Counted from the first letter of the stretch, positions 21,675-35,056 are shown. The stretch is DNA of 64,000 nucleotides from Rusavskia elegans (GCA_011316305.1 SAUG01000178.1:1-64000); one strand, 5' to 3'. The notes: generated by a model from the sequence alone, not told the origin. Numbers and translations are program-made.

Positions 21675-23764
21675 ATGCAGGCTACAGTAACCCCGCTTTC
21701 GTTGTCCATAGACCGATTAGTTCGCAGAGGTGTGGGTATTTGCTCTTCGACCGAAAAAGACCGACATGCGGAGATCAAGCTTCACCAGAGGAGCGCACCT
21801 ATCTAACCAACTTGCGGATACTGTATGTACCTTTCGCGTAATCGGCCTAGCCAAAACTCCACTGGAAAAACCTGTATCTCCCTGACAACAATGTTGCGAC
21901 CAAAGATGTGAGATGGCTCCATTGGATTCGTATTCAAAGACCAAGGGCATTAGTAGTATTTACTGAGCCACCTGCCTGAGGCTCAACTGTATTGATATAG
22001 TCTGTGTAAAGCTCGCATGACACGATTAGACGTGAGCCATATGGAGGTGCACGACTCAAAGCTAAGATCGTAAGGCGAATGTATCATAGAAGTGTGGTGG
22101 CTTCGAAGATTCCAGAGAGCAAGCAGCAGCACAAATACCACCTCCCGTAGACAGCAGCTCGAGTACGTCGTGTGTCTGGTGAGAATGGTCAGTATCGCTG
22201 AAAAGAATATACTGCCACCGATACCAGCAAATAAGCCTGTCGATAAATTTGTTATAGATCAGGCAGAGAAAGGATTAGAGAACTTGAAACGGCATCCAGC
22301 TGTCAAGGACATGAGTAAACGAGTATGGCTGAGTAGCATCGAGCTCGACGGCAACGATGGCGTGAATTTGATATACGAGGATTGAGGTATCAGCCGGTAG
22401 AAATCATCTCGGAGTTCGGAAAGGTTACCACAGAGAGCGTATTAAGGGGGAGGAGATATAGGAAAGAGGCTTCAACATCACTTCAACTGGCGGGGTGGGC
22501 ATCCGATATATCGACTGCTATCCGGATCGGGAATTCTATTTTGAAGTATCAGTCTATAATTTTACAGACATTCTTGATAGGTATAGCTAGTATAGTTAGT
22601 AGAGCTGTTAGAGTTATCTACTACGTAACGTCTAGTTATTCTTATCGAGATCTAAGTACCGATTTTAGCTCTTGCTTTAACCGCGTAACGTACCTGTCGC
22701 TTCACGCCGAAAGCAGCCAAGGGCAGTAATCCTCCCTTCCAGCACTAGAGGGACTTTGTAGCCAGGGCTGTTTTAAGAGCTTAGGTCCATGAACTTCATA
22801 ACCCGTGATCTCTTTCACTATGTCTGCCTGGGATCTTTGTTGAAGCCATTGGACATGTGATGAACGCAGGGTCAACTTCAGCTATCTTTTCGGCGGTCTC
22901 AGCAGCGCCACCACCAGGACCTCATGGAAGGAATCGTGTCTCTGATGCTACAATAAACGGGTTGACCAACAGGCCGGAAGGTTAGCTGTGCCCATCCTGT
23001 CGATCTCTGCAAGCAACACCTCTCAAGGTTGAAAATTAACGCTCGAAGGATGAAGGATCGCGGCACCAGCGGTAAGGAACTGCGTTCGATGCGAGACAGA
23101 ATTACACAGTGGGCTTTCCTCGTCCCGACCTATTTTTAGACACCGATTGAAACGTAATTGATCTTGTATATTTGTATAGTCTTTTTGGCTCTCAATGAAA
23201 ACAACTGGTCGTAGTTCTCAACTCTCTTTCTCTCTTGCAGTCTGCCGGCGGACCGTTAAAATATATTCCGTGTCAACCTCCGTCAGACCTCAAATACCCA
23301 CTAAGACCAAGTCAATTGTGGGGCCCCCGTTTCGGTGTGGTTTTGAAGGTTCACATTTCGAAAGTCTCGTATCTGGAGGAATTTTCGTTGTCTGATATCA
23401 GGTTGGTCTCCATAGTGATTGTCTTTGTTTATCGAAATGCTTGCCAGCTTCCTGACAGGAATTGCCACCCGTAGGAAGTGCACCTGGCAAATGGTCCCAT
23501 CACGCGTCCGCATCTATAGCAGTCTGGCTTCAGTCTTACTCCGTATTGGGATCGGTAAATCTGAAGCTAAGGTTATATTGGTGGGTTTGTAGGATTTCAG
23601 GCAAGCTGGAGACGCAATGAACGAAAAGAGATGAATGAAGATCTGCACGGATGATCCAGCGATTGCCAAGCCCGCTAAAAACAAGCCATTTGCCGCTTGT
23701 GGTTGTGGCGGCTAATTACATGGTCACCCGAGACGCCACACTATGATAACCCTGCTTCTGAAAC
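21675..23764. other. Gene-poor interval at left edge of the cluster
   Basis: No supported gene was seen. A 97-codon frame at 22092-22385 (+) has no recognised domain. About 22540-22690 is AT-rich with 'ctagtatagttagtag'-type sequence and looks like a small RIP-mutated repeat remnant. Confidence 0.45.
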
Positions 23765-26700
23765 TTATTGCGCGACAACGACAAGCCCCAACTTCTCCGC
23801 CACCACTCCAGCCAGACCTCTGAACGTGAGCGTGGGAGCCAGCAGCTTTTGAAATGGATAATCCAGTCCAAACTCCTTGAAAATCCACGTCCGCATTTCC
23901 ACTCCAATCATACTGTCAAGCCCATAGCTCCCCAGTGAAGGCCCATCGAGCTCAAGTTCTTCGAAAGGAATCATGAGGATCGCGGACATGCGCTTGGCGA
24001 TATGCTTGCTTATCACCATCATCACTGCCTCTGGATCCTCCCGTGCCGCTTCTTGCAGGGCCGTAGCAAAGGTGTCACTGCCGCTGCGGCCAGATTGGCC
24101 CTCGTCGCCAGCCATGACTGCCTGGGTATGGCAGAAACGCGCATCTTGGTGCCAGTATGCATCGACATTCTCCGTCGAGTTCATCGACCGAGCCAGCTCC
24201 CTGGCATCGAACCCCATCACAAGCTGCGAGTTTGCCATCTCATCTGCATCATCCAACGAGCGATGGGCCATGGCGAGTTCAAATCCACGGAGCATCTCCG
24301 CTTCATCAATCCCGTACAAGCCTTTTCTTGCCAGCGACCTCTCGATGGCTTCATTCTCGGCCACTACACCAACGTCGAGCACCATTGGTAGAACGAGGGA
24401 TGTCGCAGGCAAATGGTTGGCTCTACGCTGTGTTGCTAACGCGTCCAGTACGCTATTCGCTGCACTGTAGTTGCTTTGTCCAGTGTTACCCAGCAACGCG
24501 GAGATTGAGCTGGTCATGACAAAGAAATCCAAATCCAGCTCCCGGACTGCATGATGGAGGCTGAGTGCACTTTGAGCCTTGGCTTTGGCGCAGTCCACGA
24601 ATGATTGATGATCCATCTGCTCAAACATACCATCCTGTACGAGCTTGGGTGTCAGTTGTGAAGAGCACAGAACCAAGACTGCCCACTTGCCTTAAAAGTT
24701 GTAGCCGCGTGAACTACGCCACGGACCTGGCCCTTGGCCTTCAGGTCGAGAACGACACGACAGACAGCTTCCTGGTCAGAAGCATCTGCGCGGTACACCT
24801 GCGTCGTGGCGTCACAATTCTTGAGCCGCTCAATCAATTGAGCGGCCTCCGGTTTATCCGCACCGGATCGCGAGATGAAAGCAAAATGCTTCGCTCCGCG
24901 TTCGTTCATCCATCTAGCCAGGCTTCGGCCCAAACCTCCCAAACAGCCCACAAGGAGATACGTCGCATCCGCCGAGAAGTGTAGTATTGAGGGTGTATGT
25001 ATTATCTGTCACGTTCGAGGTCAGATACCTTGCCAGTAGGGGGACTGATGTCGTACTACCTTGACCTGACTTTCACCATAGCCGAAACGCACGATACTGG
25101 CCTCGTTGCACTGCTCGGCATCGCTCAGAAAGTCACCGACATCCGCAACTTCGAGGATTTTGGCCGTGTCCTTCGTTTTACTCGCGAGTAAAGCCGGATA
25201 GACCTTCAAGACCTGTAGCGACAATCTTAGAAGTCCTGCCGCGGACTTCGGAGACGCACGTAAAGATTTCAGATGAGCCGGAATGAACGCCGCACCGCGT
25301 CTGAACGGCAATGGATCTGGTGCCAGGTCATGAGAATTTCCGGTGATCATGAAGCGACAGAAAGCCGGGATACATCTCCAAATTTCTTCGGCCAGCGGGG
25401 AAAAGTCATGTGCGATAATGTTTGCTGCGCCAGACTGGGACTTCTTGCATTGTTCGTGGATCAAAGCCACGATGGTCTCCACATGGTCGGAGAGGAGAAT
25501 CTGCTCAGGCCCAAGGCCGTATCGTAGAATGCATTCTTGCATCTCCTCGTACGAGTCGACGACAACATTGAGTTTCCACCCTCTCGCCTTGGCCAGTCTT
25601 GTCACTGTCCCCATCAGAGGCTTCGGGCCTGGCAGTGACAAGAGAAAATCGTTCTCTGCCATGTTGTTCCTGAACAAACAGAGATTCACGATTGGGTATA
25701 ATGGCAACAGTGTTGACAGAAGTGCCTCGGGTGATGTATTTTCGTCTTTGTCAAGAACAGCATATGCGGAAGTGCACATCACTGTTTCCAGTCCATTGTA
25801 AGAGAATGTAACAATGCGACTTCCGACGAGTGAGTTATCGACCGAAGAGCCAACACGGAGAATAGTGCCACAGACAAGCAGTTGTGATCCCGAGACATAT
25901 CGCTGTATTTCCGATGCATGGATTTGAGCTTCGACCTCATCATCCAGTAAGCGTGTCCGCTGCTCGCATGGCTTCAAGACTAGTCGACTTTCTATCGTTT
26001 CGGCCTTCAAATGAAGATCTCTCGGCAGCAGCTTTTCCTGAATCTGACTGTCGATATGATTCAAGCCCTGATGAGGATAGACGCGGGAGATATGTAAGAC
26101 ACCTTGGTGTAGCCAGAACTCTGTATCGAGTCCCGATGCTTTGTTATCAGCAGTCTCTAACTTGCCGATGATTTCTCTGCCCACGCCTTGAAGCGTCTCC
26201 CCATGGTCAATGTCGAGGAGCCTGATCTGAGCAGCAGCTTGCTCCGAGCGAATAGTGCGGAGCAAGCCCTCGGCCATACCAGCAGAAGCCGATTGGCCCT
26301 GCTTTACACCCCGAGTAAGCCATAGCGTGCGGACACCCGAGGTGAGAATCCTTTTCAAAGCCTCAAAAACTTCTGCGTCTGAGGATATGGCAGAAAATAG
26401 GGTGTTTGCTGTATCGTCAATCACGACGCGAAGATCATGCTCCGGTGAAAATTGCTCGAGAGACTTTTCTTGAACGATGTTCTCGATGGAGGCGGCCAAT
26501 ATGGAGCTTCTTATGCTCGAGCTACCATGCAAGGAAAGAACAGTGATCTGGCCATTCTGAGAAATCCCATCATCCAGGCAAGACTCTCTGCTGAAGAAAG
26601 CAAAATGATGGCCTAGGTCCAGAGACCTGCTTGGTACCTGGGGAAATTGGTCTGCAAATCCAACCAGCCAGCCTCCATCCTTGACTAGAGGCATTAGGGT

Positions 26701-29700
26701 GTCGGCAAGGCCCCTGGGTTGATGATTCCGATAGTCGAGCAGTACCAAGTCGTGAGGACCATCACTGGCCTGTATCCAATCCTCCGTAGATTCTGGTAGG
26801 GTTCTGATAGTCGTGCGGGCGTTCGTAGCCGTGGGTAGATGTAGCTCTTGCTCTCCGTCGAAAGCGAGTGTGACGGTCGTATTCTTCGGCAGCGCTGTCA
26901 AAGCCGCTTCGATAGTCTCTGGAGCAGGCGAGCCGCAGATTAGAACCCTGCGGACATGCTGGCGGTGGGTGATGAGCTCAATGAGCTTTCCAAGGCGAGA
27001 ACCACTGCCGGATACGCTTGGGCATATTCGTTCAAATCCCTCAGACGTCAGGGTCATGATGTCCGGCTTCCAAGAAACGATCGAAAACGGTTCCGGGCCT
27101 GTTTCTCCCTCCAAAGTGCTCGCTGGAACAGCGGCATCATATGTAATGCAGGTAAGGTTTTTGATGCCCAAGAGGGTTGTGCCATCTGGACCTTTGAGCT
27201 GAACGTTGGTATTGAATTCCCTTCCGTCATGATCATCGGTCCATGCTATAGCATGCCCTGTTGAGGCAGCGTTGTGTTCAGCTGGAAATAGAGTGACTTC
27301 CTCCATCATGGTTGGCACAACTCCCCAAGGCATCTCTTTGTGCTTCCCGGCATGAACGGAAATAATGATGAGGTGTAGGCATGCGTCAATGGTAGAAGGA
27401 TGGACCAAGTAACGGGACTCCCCTTGCATAACGCCGGAGCTCTCCACTATCTTCACAGCTCCCGTAGCGTGCTGGACACTGCGATCTGTTCGGGCTGATT
27501 GAAGTTGCCGGAAAGTTTTGCCATAGTAGAAGCCCACTCGGTCGAATGCACTGTACCAGCGCTCCCCAGACACGCGTTGCGACAAAGCCGACTCGATCAC
27601 GGGTGTTTTGGCAAGGACAAGGGGCTTACGAACTGCTGAGATTCGCCCTTCACAATGAACCGTCCATACGCCATCGATCAATGACTCCACAGCAAAAAAG
27701 TGCCAGTCCGCTTTATTGGTCCCGGTTTGCAGGCGCAGCATTGTCTCCACCCCGTCGCTGTTCTCGGGTATCACTAGGGCAGTTTTGATGTTCACGTCAC
27801 GAAGCGTGACGCCCTTGAAGGCCTGTCCTTCGGTCTCGCGCACCTGCCGCAGTGCTTCAATTGCTATAGAGAGATGGCCTGCCGCGGGAAAGATGGCAGT
27901 GCCGCCAAGCTACAAATCACGTCATTACCGGCTGTTCATGTGTGGGAGAAGGTCAAGGGCTTACGTTGTGGTCTTTGAGCCAAGGGATATCTCGGTGACG
28001 AAGCACGTTACGCCAGATCTGGGTAAAAGATGTGAGCCCTGACACTCTACTACCCAACAGATCGTGTCGGGGGTAGAGTCGGGCCCGTTGTTCGGCGCTG
28101 CCTCGTGGCTCCGCCCAGTGACGTTTCTCGTAGTTCCATTGGTAGGGAGGTAAGTCAACGAGGAGATTGCGTGCTGAAGGTTTAAGTGTCGTAGTGTCAG
28201 ACGAAGTTATCGAGTTAACCTCCTCCAAATCAACCCCATAGCCGGCCAAGAAGAGAGATCCAGCCACTGATAGAAGCTGTACGGCGTCATCCCTGGTCCG
28301 CACCATTGATGGCACGTACGTGAGATTATTGAAGCTGTTAGCTTTACAAATTTGTTTGACGGGACCCGACAATGCTGAATGAGGTCCGATTTCCACAAGC
28401 TGACTTACATGCCTCCATTTGCTGTCAGACCCAAGTCGCTGGATCGCCGCATTGAAGAGAACTCTTTGCCGAAGGTTGGTGCTCCAGTAATCCAATGGTA
28501 GACAGTCAGCCACAACAGCTTCGCCTGTGACAGAGGAGATCATCTGCGACCTTGATTGGCGCCAGAGGAGGTCGTCTTCTGAAAGCTTGCAAAAGGCTTC
28601 AGCTAATATCATATCATAGGCTTTTCCTACCGAAGCCATATGTGGAGAGTGATATGCTTTTCCCGTATCGAGCTCCCGGACAAAAATACCCTTTGAGCCC
28701 AAGTCTTCCCGAAGCTGAGATATAGACTCAGCCGTGCCGCTTACAGTGACACTATTTGGCGAATTTTCGCAAGCAATACAGGCATCCTCAGCGGTCGCTG
28801 GAATAAATGCTTGAGTGTCCTCTACCCCCAATCCAACAGCAAGCATGGAGCCGGAAGTCGAGTTTTGAGCGACAGCTCGGCCACGGCAAAATGCAGCCAT
28901 GATTGCTTCTGGAGCGCTTATCAAACCGGCGGCGTATGCGGCGCCGATCTCACCGGAGGAGTGGCCAATACTGACGGTTGGCACAATATTCCATGATTGA
29001 AAAAGGTCGACCAAAGCAATTTGGATAGCTGTGCAGAGTGGTTGACTGACTTCGGCATGGCTCATCCTGCTGTTCGTGGATCCATCGTCCCCCAGCAGTA
29101 ACTTGGCGATCTTGAAGGAAGGTTTGGGGTAGACCCTGTCGAGGACCAGATCAAGCTTTCGGATGGTTTCCTTAAAGATGGGGAACTCTTGAAGGGCAAT
29201 TTTGCCCATACCAATCCATTGCGCCTGCAAAGCTGTCAAATAGCCGGTCTTCTTAGATCAATTCAGAGAACTTACTCCTTGGCCAGTAAATAAAAACCCG
29301 ATTCCAATCTCTTTTGTCGAAACAGACCCAATTTGTATGTTGTTGGACTCAAAAGCCTCCGTCTCGCGGCCCTCGTATGCTACAGTGAAGGCTCGATGCG
29401 AAAACATGGTTCGACGCAGGTTGAGAGTATGCGCTAAATCGGTGAGATAATAATTCGAGGCTACAGAGCTGATTGCTCTAACGTTTCGAGACAGGGTTGT
29501 CTTGTCGTGTGCCGAGAAGCAGAGAAGAGAGGGCTTCTTGGAAGATCGATCGTAAGGTGCCTCTGCCCTGCTCTTGGCGTGCTGGTACCATGGACGCAAA
29601 TTCCCAATGGATTCAATTATAACATGGCCGTTGGTGCCACCGTAGCCGAAGGACGACACGCTTGCTCTCCGAACGGCCGAGTCCTTTGGCCATGGTGCTG

Positions 29701-31264
29701 TATCTGCGTGAATCTTCACATTCCATTCGGTCTCTAAGACTTGAGAACAAGTAAGCTAGGCGCACTGGGAGAAGATCCGAGCAACTTACTGCTGGGGTTG
29801 AGCTTGTTATAGTAAGCGATACCAGGGATCAGAGCCGCCTCTGTCATCATAGCGGCTTTCATAACGGCAAAGATACCGCTTGCAGCTTCGCTGTGGCCTA
29901 TGTTTGGCTTGACCTATGTGGTAGTCAGTACATCGAAGTCAATCACAAGGAATGAGATATCGACGAACCGCTCCCACCAGCAAAGGCTTATCTTTGTGCC
30001 GTGTATCGTTCATGGCTTGGGATACAGCTCTGACCTCGATTGGGTCTCCAACTGGCGTTCCGGTGCCATGCAATTCGGCGTACGCAGTTTGGCTTGGATC
30101 CAGCTCAGCTTTTTCGTAAGCGTTACGTACGACCCGCTCCTGTCCCGCAGCGCTGGGATGAGTGATGCCCATGCCATCAACTTTGCCATTTCTACACCAA
30201 TATTTTAGCATGAGCGCCGTCAGAAACAACCATGGTCTTACGTGTTCACAGCCGTGGAGCGAACCACTCCACGGATAGGGTCCCCGTCCCGAATTGCGTC
30301 CGCGAGCCGCTTCACATACAAAGCCCCGGCGCCTTCTGCTCTGCCATATCCGTCGGCAGATTCGTCGAAGGTGTGGCATATCGACGTCGGAGACAAAATG
30401 CCTAATTTAGCAGTATTCATATGCTGGTCTACTGTCAATATCAAGTTGACTCCACCAACGATTGCGGCATCGCAATCCCGGCTTCGCAGTGCGTGACAAG
30501 CGTTATGAAGCGCGTAAACGGACGAGGAGCATGCTGTATTGATAGTGAAGCTGGACACGATGAGCGGAAGGTCTTGTTATTGTTGGTCATACTAAAAATA
30601 TACCTTGGCCCTTGCAAGTTGAACGTGTTCCCAATCCTATTGCTGATGATACCTGGGTCCACTCCGGTTGCAGCATAGTTGTGGCGAAAGTCTGGATCTC
30701 GGATGGACATTTGCTCTGTCCACCATCACGTCAGATTCCAAACGCGATAAGAGGACGTAGATCTTACGGTAATCGGATGTGAACGATCCAACGAAGACGG
30801 CAGTGTTCGAACCAGAAATTGATTGCAAGGTGACGCCCGCAGATACCAAGCATTCGTAGGAGACCTCGAGCATTTTCCTCTGCTGTGGATCGAGCCACTG
30901 GGCCTCTATAGGCGTTATGTTGAAGAACGTTGGATCAAAGTCCTCTGGTCGTCCATCAAGGAAATAGCCGCCCGCCACATTGAAGGAACCGGGCCTCTCT
31001 GGGCTCTCATGGTAGTGAGCATCAATATTAAAACGGGATTTAGGGACCTTGGGCGTTTGGCCAGATCGCTTCTCGATGATCATGCGCCAGAAAGATGAAT
31101 CAGAGTCGATCCCGCCTGGAAGCCGGCATGCTGTATGGCAGTAGAATCAGCTGGTGTCACAAGCTAAGATCGAATAAAGGACTCCACCCACCCATGCCGC
31201 AAATGGCAATAGGCTCCAGACATGAGCCCTCGTATCCATCTGTAGCTTCTGCGATAGGAGACAT
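23765..31264 (-). CDS. Highly reducing polyketide synthase 1 (KS-AT-DH-inactive MT-inactive ER-KR-ACP)
   Basis: About 2,300 residues are encoded in roughly ten exons. Exon 1 (31264-31192) joins exon 2 at 31130 to give 'PIAICGMACRLPGGID'. The KS has the active Cys in 'NTACSSS', then 'ELHGTGT' and 'KPNIGHSEAAS'. The AT has 'GHSSGEIGAAYAAG'. The DH has 'WLKDHN' joined to 'LGGTAIFPAAGH'. The MT region (about 27.0-26.5 kb) is short and has no SAM glycine motif. The ER region (about 26.0-25.1 kb) lacks the glycine-rich NADPH motif that PKS 2 keeps. The KR has 'YLLVGCLGGLG' and the ACP 'SYGLDSM'; no release domain follows. The KR is split by introns at 25059-25006 and at 24690-24635, the latter with a GC-AG border. 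The expected product is an unsaturated, unmethylated chain, unless a trans-acting ER exists elsewhere. Confidence 0.93.
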
Positions 31265-31469
31265 ATTGAAATCACCACGGGAGATCGAATTGCTTACGTC
31301 GAAGCCTGCAGGGTGTCGAGCTTCAAGTAGTGCAAATCTTATACATGTGTGGGAACTATCAGGTCAGCTTAGAGGGTCACAATCTTTGTAACTAATCCTG
31401 CCGTATCTGTATCAGCTTGGCATCAGTATCTGAAGCCACAAGCACTAAGGTTGTAACACCTCGCTGAAC

Positions 31470-31478
31470 TCGGTCCGG
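31470..31478. promoter_or_regulatory. TCGG-N-CCGR site between PKS 1 and membrane cyclase genes
   Basis: The sequence is 'tcggtccgg'. It lies 206 bp upstream of the PKS 1 start and 145 bp upstream of the membrane-protein start, in the shared divergent promoter. Inverted CGG triplets are typical targets of Zn2Cys6 regulators. Confidence 0.5.
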
Positions 31479-31622
31479 CAAGGGGTTTTCTGTCCTAGCC
31501 TTCTGTTTGGTCGAGAATGCTGATCCCAACTAGCGTAGCTGTATTTATAGTCATGCAAATGAAGCGGTTGGTATCGCCCCCAGGCAGATCAGACGCGAAG
31601 TCACCGACTGCTAGACACTACA

Positions 31623-32773
31623 ATGAATTACCCAACCTATTTTCGCTGCCTCGCCTTTCTAGCAGTGTTTCTTCTTTGGGGAATAAGCCTATTGAATGGT
31701 ACCGTCAGAGCTTTGGTATTTGCCGTCTGGAATGGGCATTTGAGCAAGGGAGGAGATTCTCTAGAAACGAACTACACTGGCTTCTCACCTCTAGACTATC
31801 CTATCGCTCTTCTAGTCGCTTTCTTCTTACATGGGACGAGTGGCTACGATGAAGGATACCAACTCTTCCTCCTGGACGCCTATTCAGCGCTTCAACCAGC
31901 ATTCATATGGCTCTATGTCGAGACACTCCGCCCAGCGGGAAAGCCGAAGTGGATTCGATGGTAAGCAATCGGCCCTGGAACTTCGCCTTTGTCTGACGGG
32001 GGATATGACCCAGGCCCGTAGTGTTCGGGTTGCTTTGGCAGTGTTTCGGAGCAGCGATATCGCTTCCACTTTTCTTTGCAGTCCATCTTGAGTGGACTGC
32101 ACGGACGAAAATGACACGTGCGACCCGTCTAGAGCAGGCTCGGATTTTGCCGTTAAGTTTTCTTGTGGGAGCTGTCTTCCCAACGGCAGTCGGTATGGGT
32201 TCAACCTGGCTCGGACCGGAAGTCCGAACAGTGAGGCAACAGCAACTGATCCTTGCCGCATGGCAACCAAGCCCTATCTGGGTATCATGGACTCTTCAAG
32301 TGGGAGCTTATGCAGGTACATGGTTTATTGGCCGACGCGCAGATTCACCGGAAGACAGGCGCAAAGCACATTGGTGGGTACTCGTTTCGTACCTGCTGGC
32401 AGCGGTCTCCTCCGCCCTCGGGCATAGCTATGTTGTTATTCGGATCATCAGCAGCGGTTGCGAATCTACGAATCTCGTCCGTATGTACGTGCCGTTCGCC
32501 TTTGCAGGTCCGGCGGGCACTGAAAGCAACATTCTCGCACGAGGACCGTGGCTTTTTCTACAGTACGACTTGATTATCATCACCTTGTCAAGCCTATCCT
32601 GGGTGATACTGCTACTCGGAAAGTCCACTTCGGGTCAGCGCCTCTCTGGAGGGGTTCTTGGCCTTATTGTATTGACCGGAGCTGTAATTGTGGGTCCGGG
32701 GGCGACGGTGTCCCTGGCGCTGTTTGTCCGGGAAAGTCTGCTTGCTGAGTTTATAGAGGCCAAGGACAGGTGA
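31623..32773 (+). CDS. Polytopic membrane protein, AscI/MacJ-type terpene cyclase-like
   Basis: There are two exons, 31623-31960 and 32014-32773, coding 365 residues. Splicing joins 'GKPKWIRW' to 'PVVFGLLWQ'. About seven to eight hydrophobic helices are visible, among them 'AFLAVFLLWGISLLNG', 'IALLVAFFLHG', 'FGLLWQCFGAAISLPLFF', 'LLAAVSSALGHSYVV' and 'GVLGLIVLTGAVIVGPG'. Conserved-looking polar sites include 'TWLGPEVR', 'AAWQPSPIWVSW' and 'ARGPWLFLQYDLI'. Proteins of this size and pattern in fungal metabolite clusters include the membrane terpene cyclases of ascofuranone (AscI) and macrophorin (MacJ) pathways; that assignment is from remembered family patterns and is not proven. The protein probably acts in the ER membrane. 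It diverges from PKS 1 over a 358-bp promoter, which argues for joint expression. Confidence 0.65.
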
Positions 32774-33092
32774 TAAGGCAACTAAACTTAGTGTCATGGC
32801 ATCAATACAAGCCTAAATTGAGAGGTTGTGATTCCTGCAGATCTCGCCTCGTTTCGAGAAATGTATCCGTAAGCTTCCGAGACTTGCTCTCGGCCAATGT
32901 AGGCCGGCTTTGTCCCATTCAAGTGAACTACGTAATATTGGTACTAGTCCATACAAACTAGCTCGCCGGCTGAGAACAAAGATTCAACCATGACCTTGAA
33001 GCGTACTGGGAGCGCATCGGGCTGCTGTCGAGTTCCTTACTTACAACTGATTGAGTTGAACACTTACACTAACCAGTATTGCTCCAAACAGG

Positions 33093-35056
33093 ATGCAGCA
33101 AGTTGACGTAGCCATCATTGGCGCCGGTCAGCCTTCAATGGCCCGTCATTTCGAAGCTTTAGCTGATCGATGTGCACAGGGTGGTACGGTCTAGTCGCAG
33201 CGAGAACATATCTCCGTCTTCGACCAGCCGCCAACATTCTCATAATTGATTCTGATACCACAGTCGGTGGTGTATGGAGTAAAGACAGACTGTATCCAAA
33301 CCTGGTAGCGCAGGTCAGACATGGTGTGCGTAGACTTTCTTGGCCCAAGATTGCCCCTATTCCGACCAATTCCGTCGCTAACGAGCTACCAAGCTCTTCA
33401 ACTATTCGGACATGCCTATGCTTCCCAAAGACGGTAACCCCACCGACCAAAGAGTAACCGGAGAGATGATACACTGCTATCTGCAGAAGTATGCCGAAGA
33501 TCATGATCTGCTCCGCCGCATCCGATTCAACACTTTTGTGGAAAGTGCCAAACAATGTCCTTCGGGATGGCGTCTAACCTTCCGTGGTTCATGCGAAGTG
33601 CTCGAGGCAGCAAAACTTCTGGTAGCCTCGGGCGTTACGTCAATTATTCATATGCCTAGATTTGATGACGAGAAAGATGATCGAGCCGTCCCAGTAATTC
33701 ACTCATGCCATCTGGGTGCGAACTTCACAACCCTTGAGGAAAGTGCGGTACGCCATGTCGTTGTGGTCGGTGCTGCCAAGTCAGCATATGATGCCGTATA
33801 TTTACTGCTGAGTATGGGCAAAAAGGTCACTTGGGTGATTCGCTCTGGGGGCGCGGGGCCGCTTGCTATTTTACCTTTCAAGGTCGCTGGCATGGTAAAC
33901 TCGATCGCGGTAGCCTCGACACGCCTTATGACACACCTCAGCCCATGCATCCTCAACACGAGGGGGCCTTTGTATCAGTTCTTCCAAAAAACATATCTTG
34001 GACGCTGGTGCACTGGGAGATTTTGGGACTTTTTGGACTACGTGAGTGGCGTGCATGCTGGCTACGGGGCGGACGACCATGTGAGTATGCTATCGCCAGA
34101 GGTTGACCGTCAAAGGTAAGCGTCTTCGTCTCCTCTTGTGACGTGGTCTAATCAGAGCTGCCAGTGTCTTCTGGGCAAATTCCGGCTTGGGTGTCGTCAC
34201 CCTGCCTGACTTTTGGACAACCTTACACAGCCCCAACCTTGCTATTATCCGGGACGAGATCCAAGCCATCAAGGGGAAAGTTGTCCATCTGAGATCTGGC
34301 TCACCCTTGACGACAGACTATGTGATCATGTGCACCGGCTGGGGAGATCATTTCGGAATGTTCGATGCCGAGCTCAAAGCCAAGATAGGTCTTCCGCCCC
34401 ATGGTGGGCTTACCGGTGCTCCTCTTCAGAGCTGCGAGAAACCGCAAGGGCCAGATTGGGATAATCATGATGCCGCCGCAGAGAAGGAGGTGTGTGAGAA
34501 ACTGCCATTGCTTGCCAAACCCCCCAAAATAAAACAACCACTATTGCTCGAGCCTCATCGCCAGCGGAAATGGCGTTTGTACCGCCGCGTCGTCCCCATA
34601 ACTTTGGCAGAGCAGGGCGACCGCTCGCTTGCAATCCTGGGGCAGATCCACACCGTGCAGACGCCGCTTGTAGCTGAAGTTCAGTCGTTTTGGGCCATCC
34701 TGTATCTACTAGGTGAATTAATTCTTCCAAGCGTAGGCACAATGGCGACTGAGGTCTCCCTGTGGAATGCCTGGACACGAAAAAGATATTTGAATCAAGG
34801 ACAGAAATTCCCTTATTCACTTTACGATTTTCTTCCGGTGAGTTCTACTCCCTTGTGCTAGCAATCCAGAGTCGAGGCTCCAAATGGAATTCACTGACGA
34901 CGTTGGCAGTACATAGATAGCCTTTTTGGAGACTTGGGTCTCGTGAGCCGCCGCAAGTCGAACCCTGTCGCCGAGCTCCTAAGCCCATATCACCCTCAAG
35001 ACTTCAATGGCTTCATCGACGAGTATCTTGCCAACAAAGACCTGGAGGGCAGATAG
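33093..35056 (+). CDS. Flavin-containing monooxygenase (FMO-like)
   Basis: Five exons are proposed: 33093-33126, 33180-33325, 33394-34115, 34156-34837 and 34910-35056, giving 576 residues. Splicing exon 1 to exon 2 produces 'VAIIGAGWYGLVAARTYL', the FAD-binding GxGxxG. A second nucleotide-binding site, 'VVVVGAAKSAYDAVYLL', follows near the middle, and 'VIMCTGWGDHF' marks the later FAD-domain strand. This arrangement is that of N- or C-oxidising FMOs and related Baeyer-Villiger enzymes. Exons 2 and 3 join as 'QVRHG'/'LFNYSDMPM', which keeps the family pattern. The intron at 34116-34155 is only 40 nt, so that border is less certain. The gene sits inside the cluster, but no TCGG-N-CCGR site was seen upstream. 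Its substrate is presumably the polyketide product. Confidence 0.85.

Noticed and set aside
25006..25059. Apparent stop codons (TGA) between the ER and KR regions of PKS 1
   Set aside because: A normal 54-nt GT-AG intron from 25059 to 25006 removes both and joins 'ESQVK' to 'IIHTPSILHFSADATYLL' in frame.
24565..27264. Plus-strand open frames opposite PKS 1 (up to about 150 codons)
   Set aside because: They are antisense shadows of a long conserved coding strand, with no domain, leader or splice logic of their own.
32213..32221. Another TCGGACCGG
   Set aside because: It lies inside the coding exon of the membrane protein, so it is not counted as a promoter site and serves as background.
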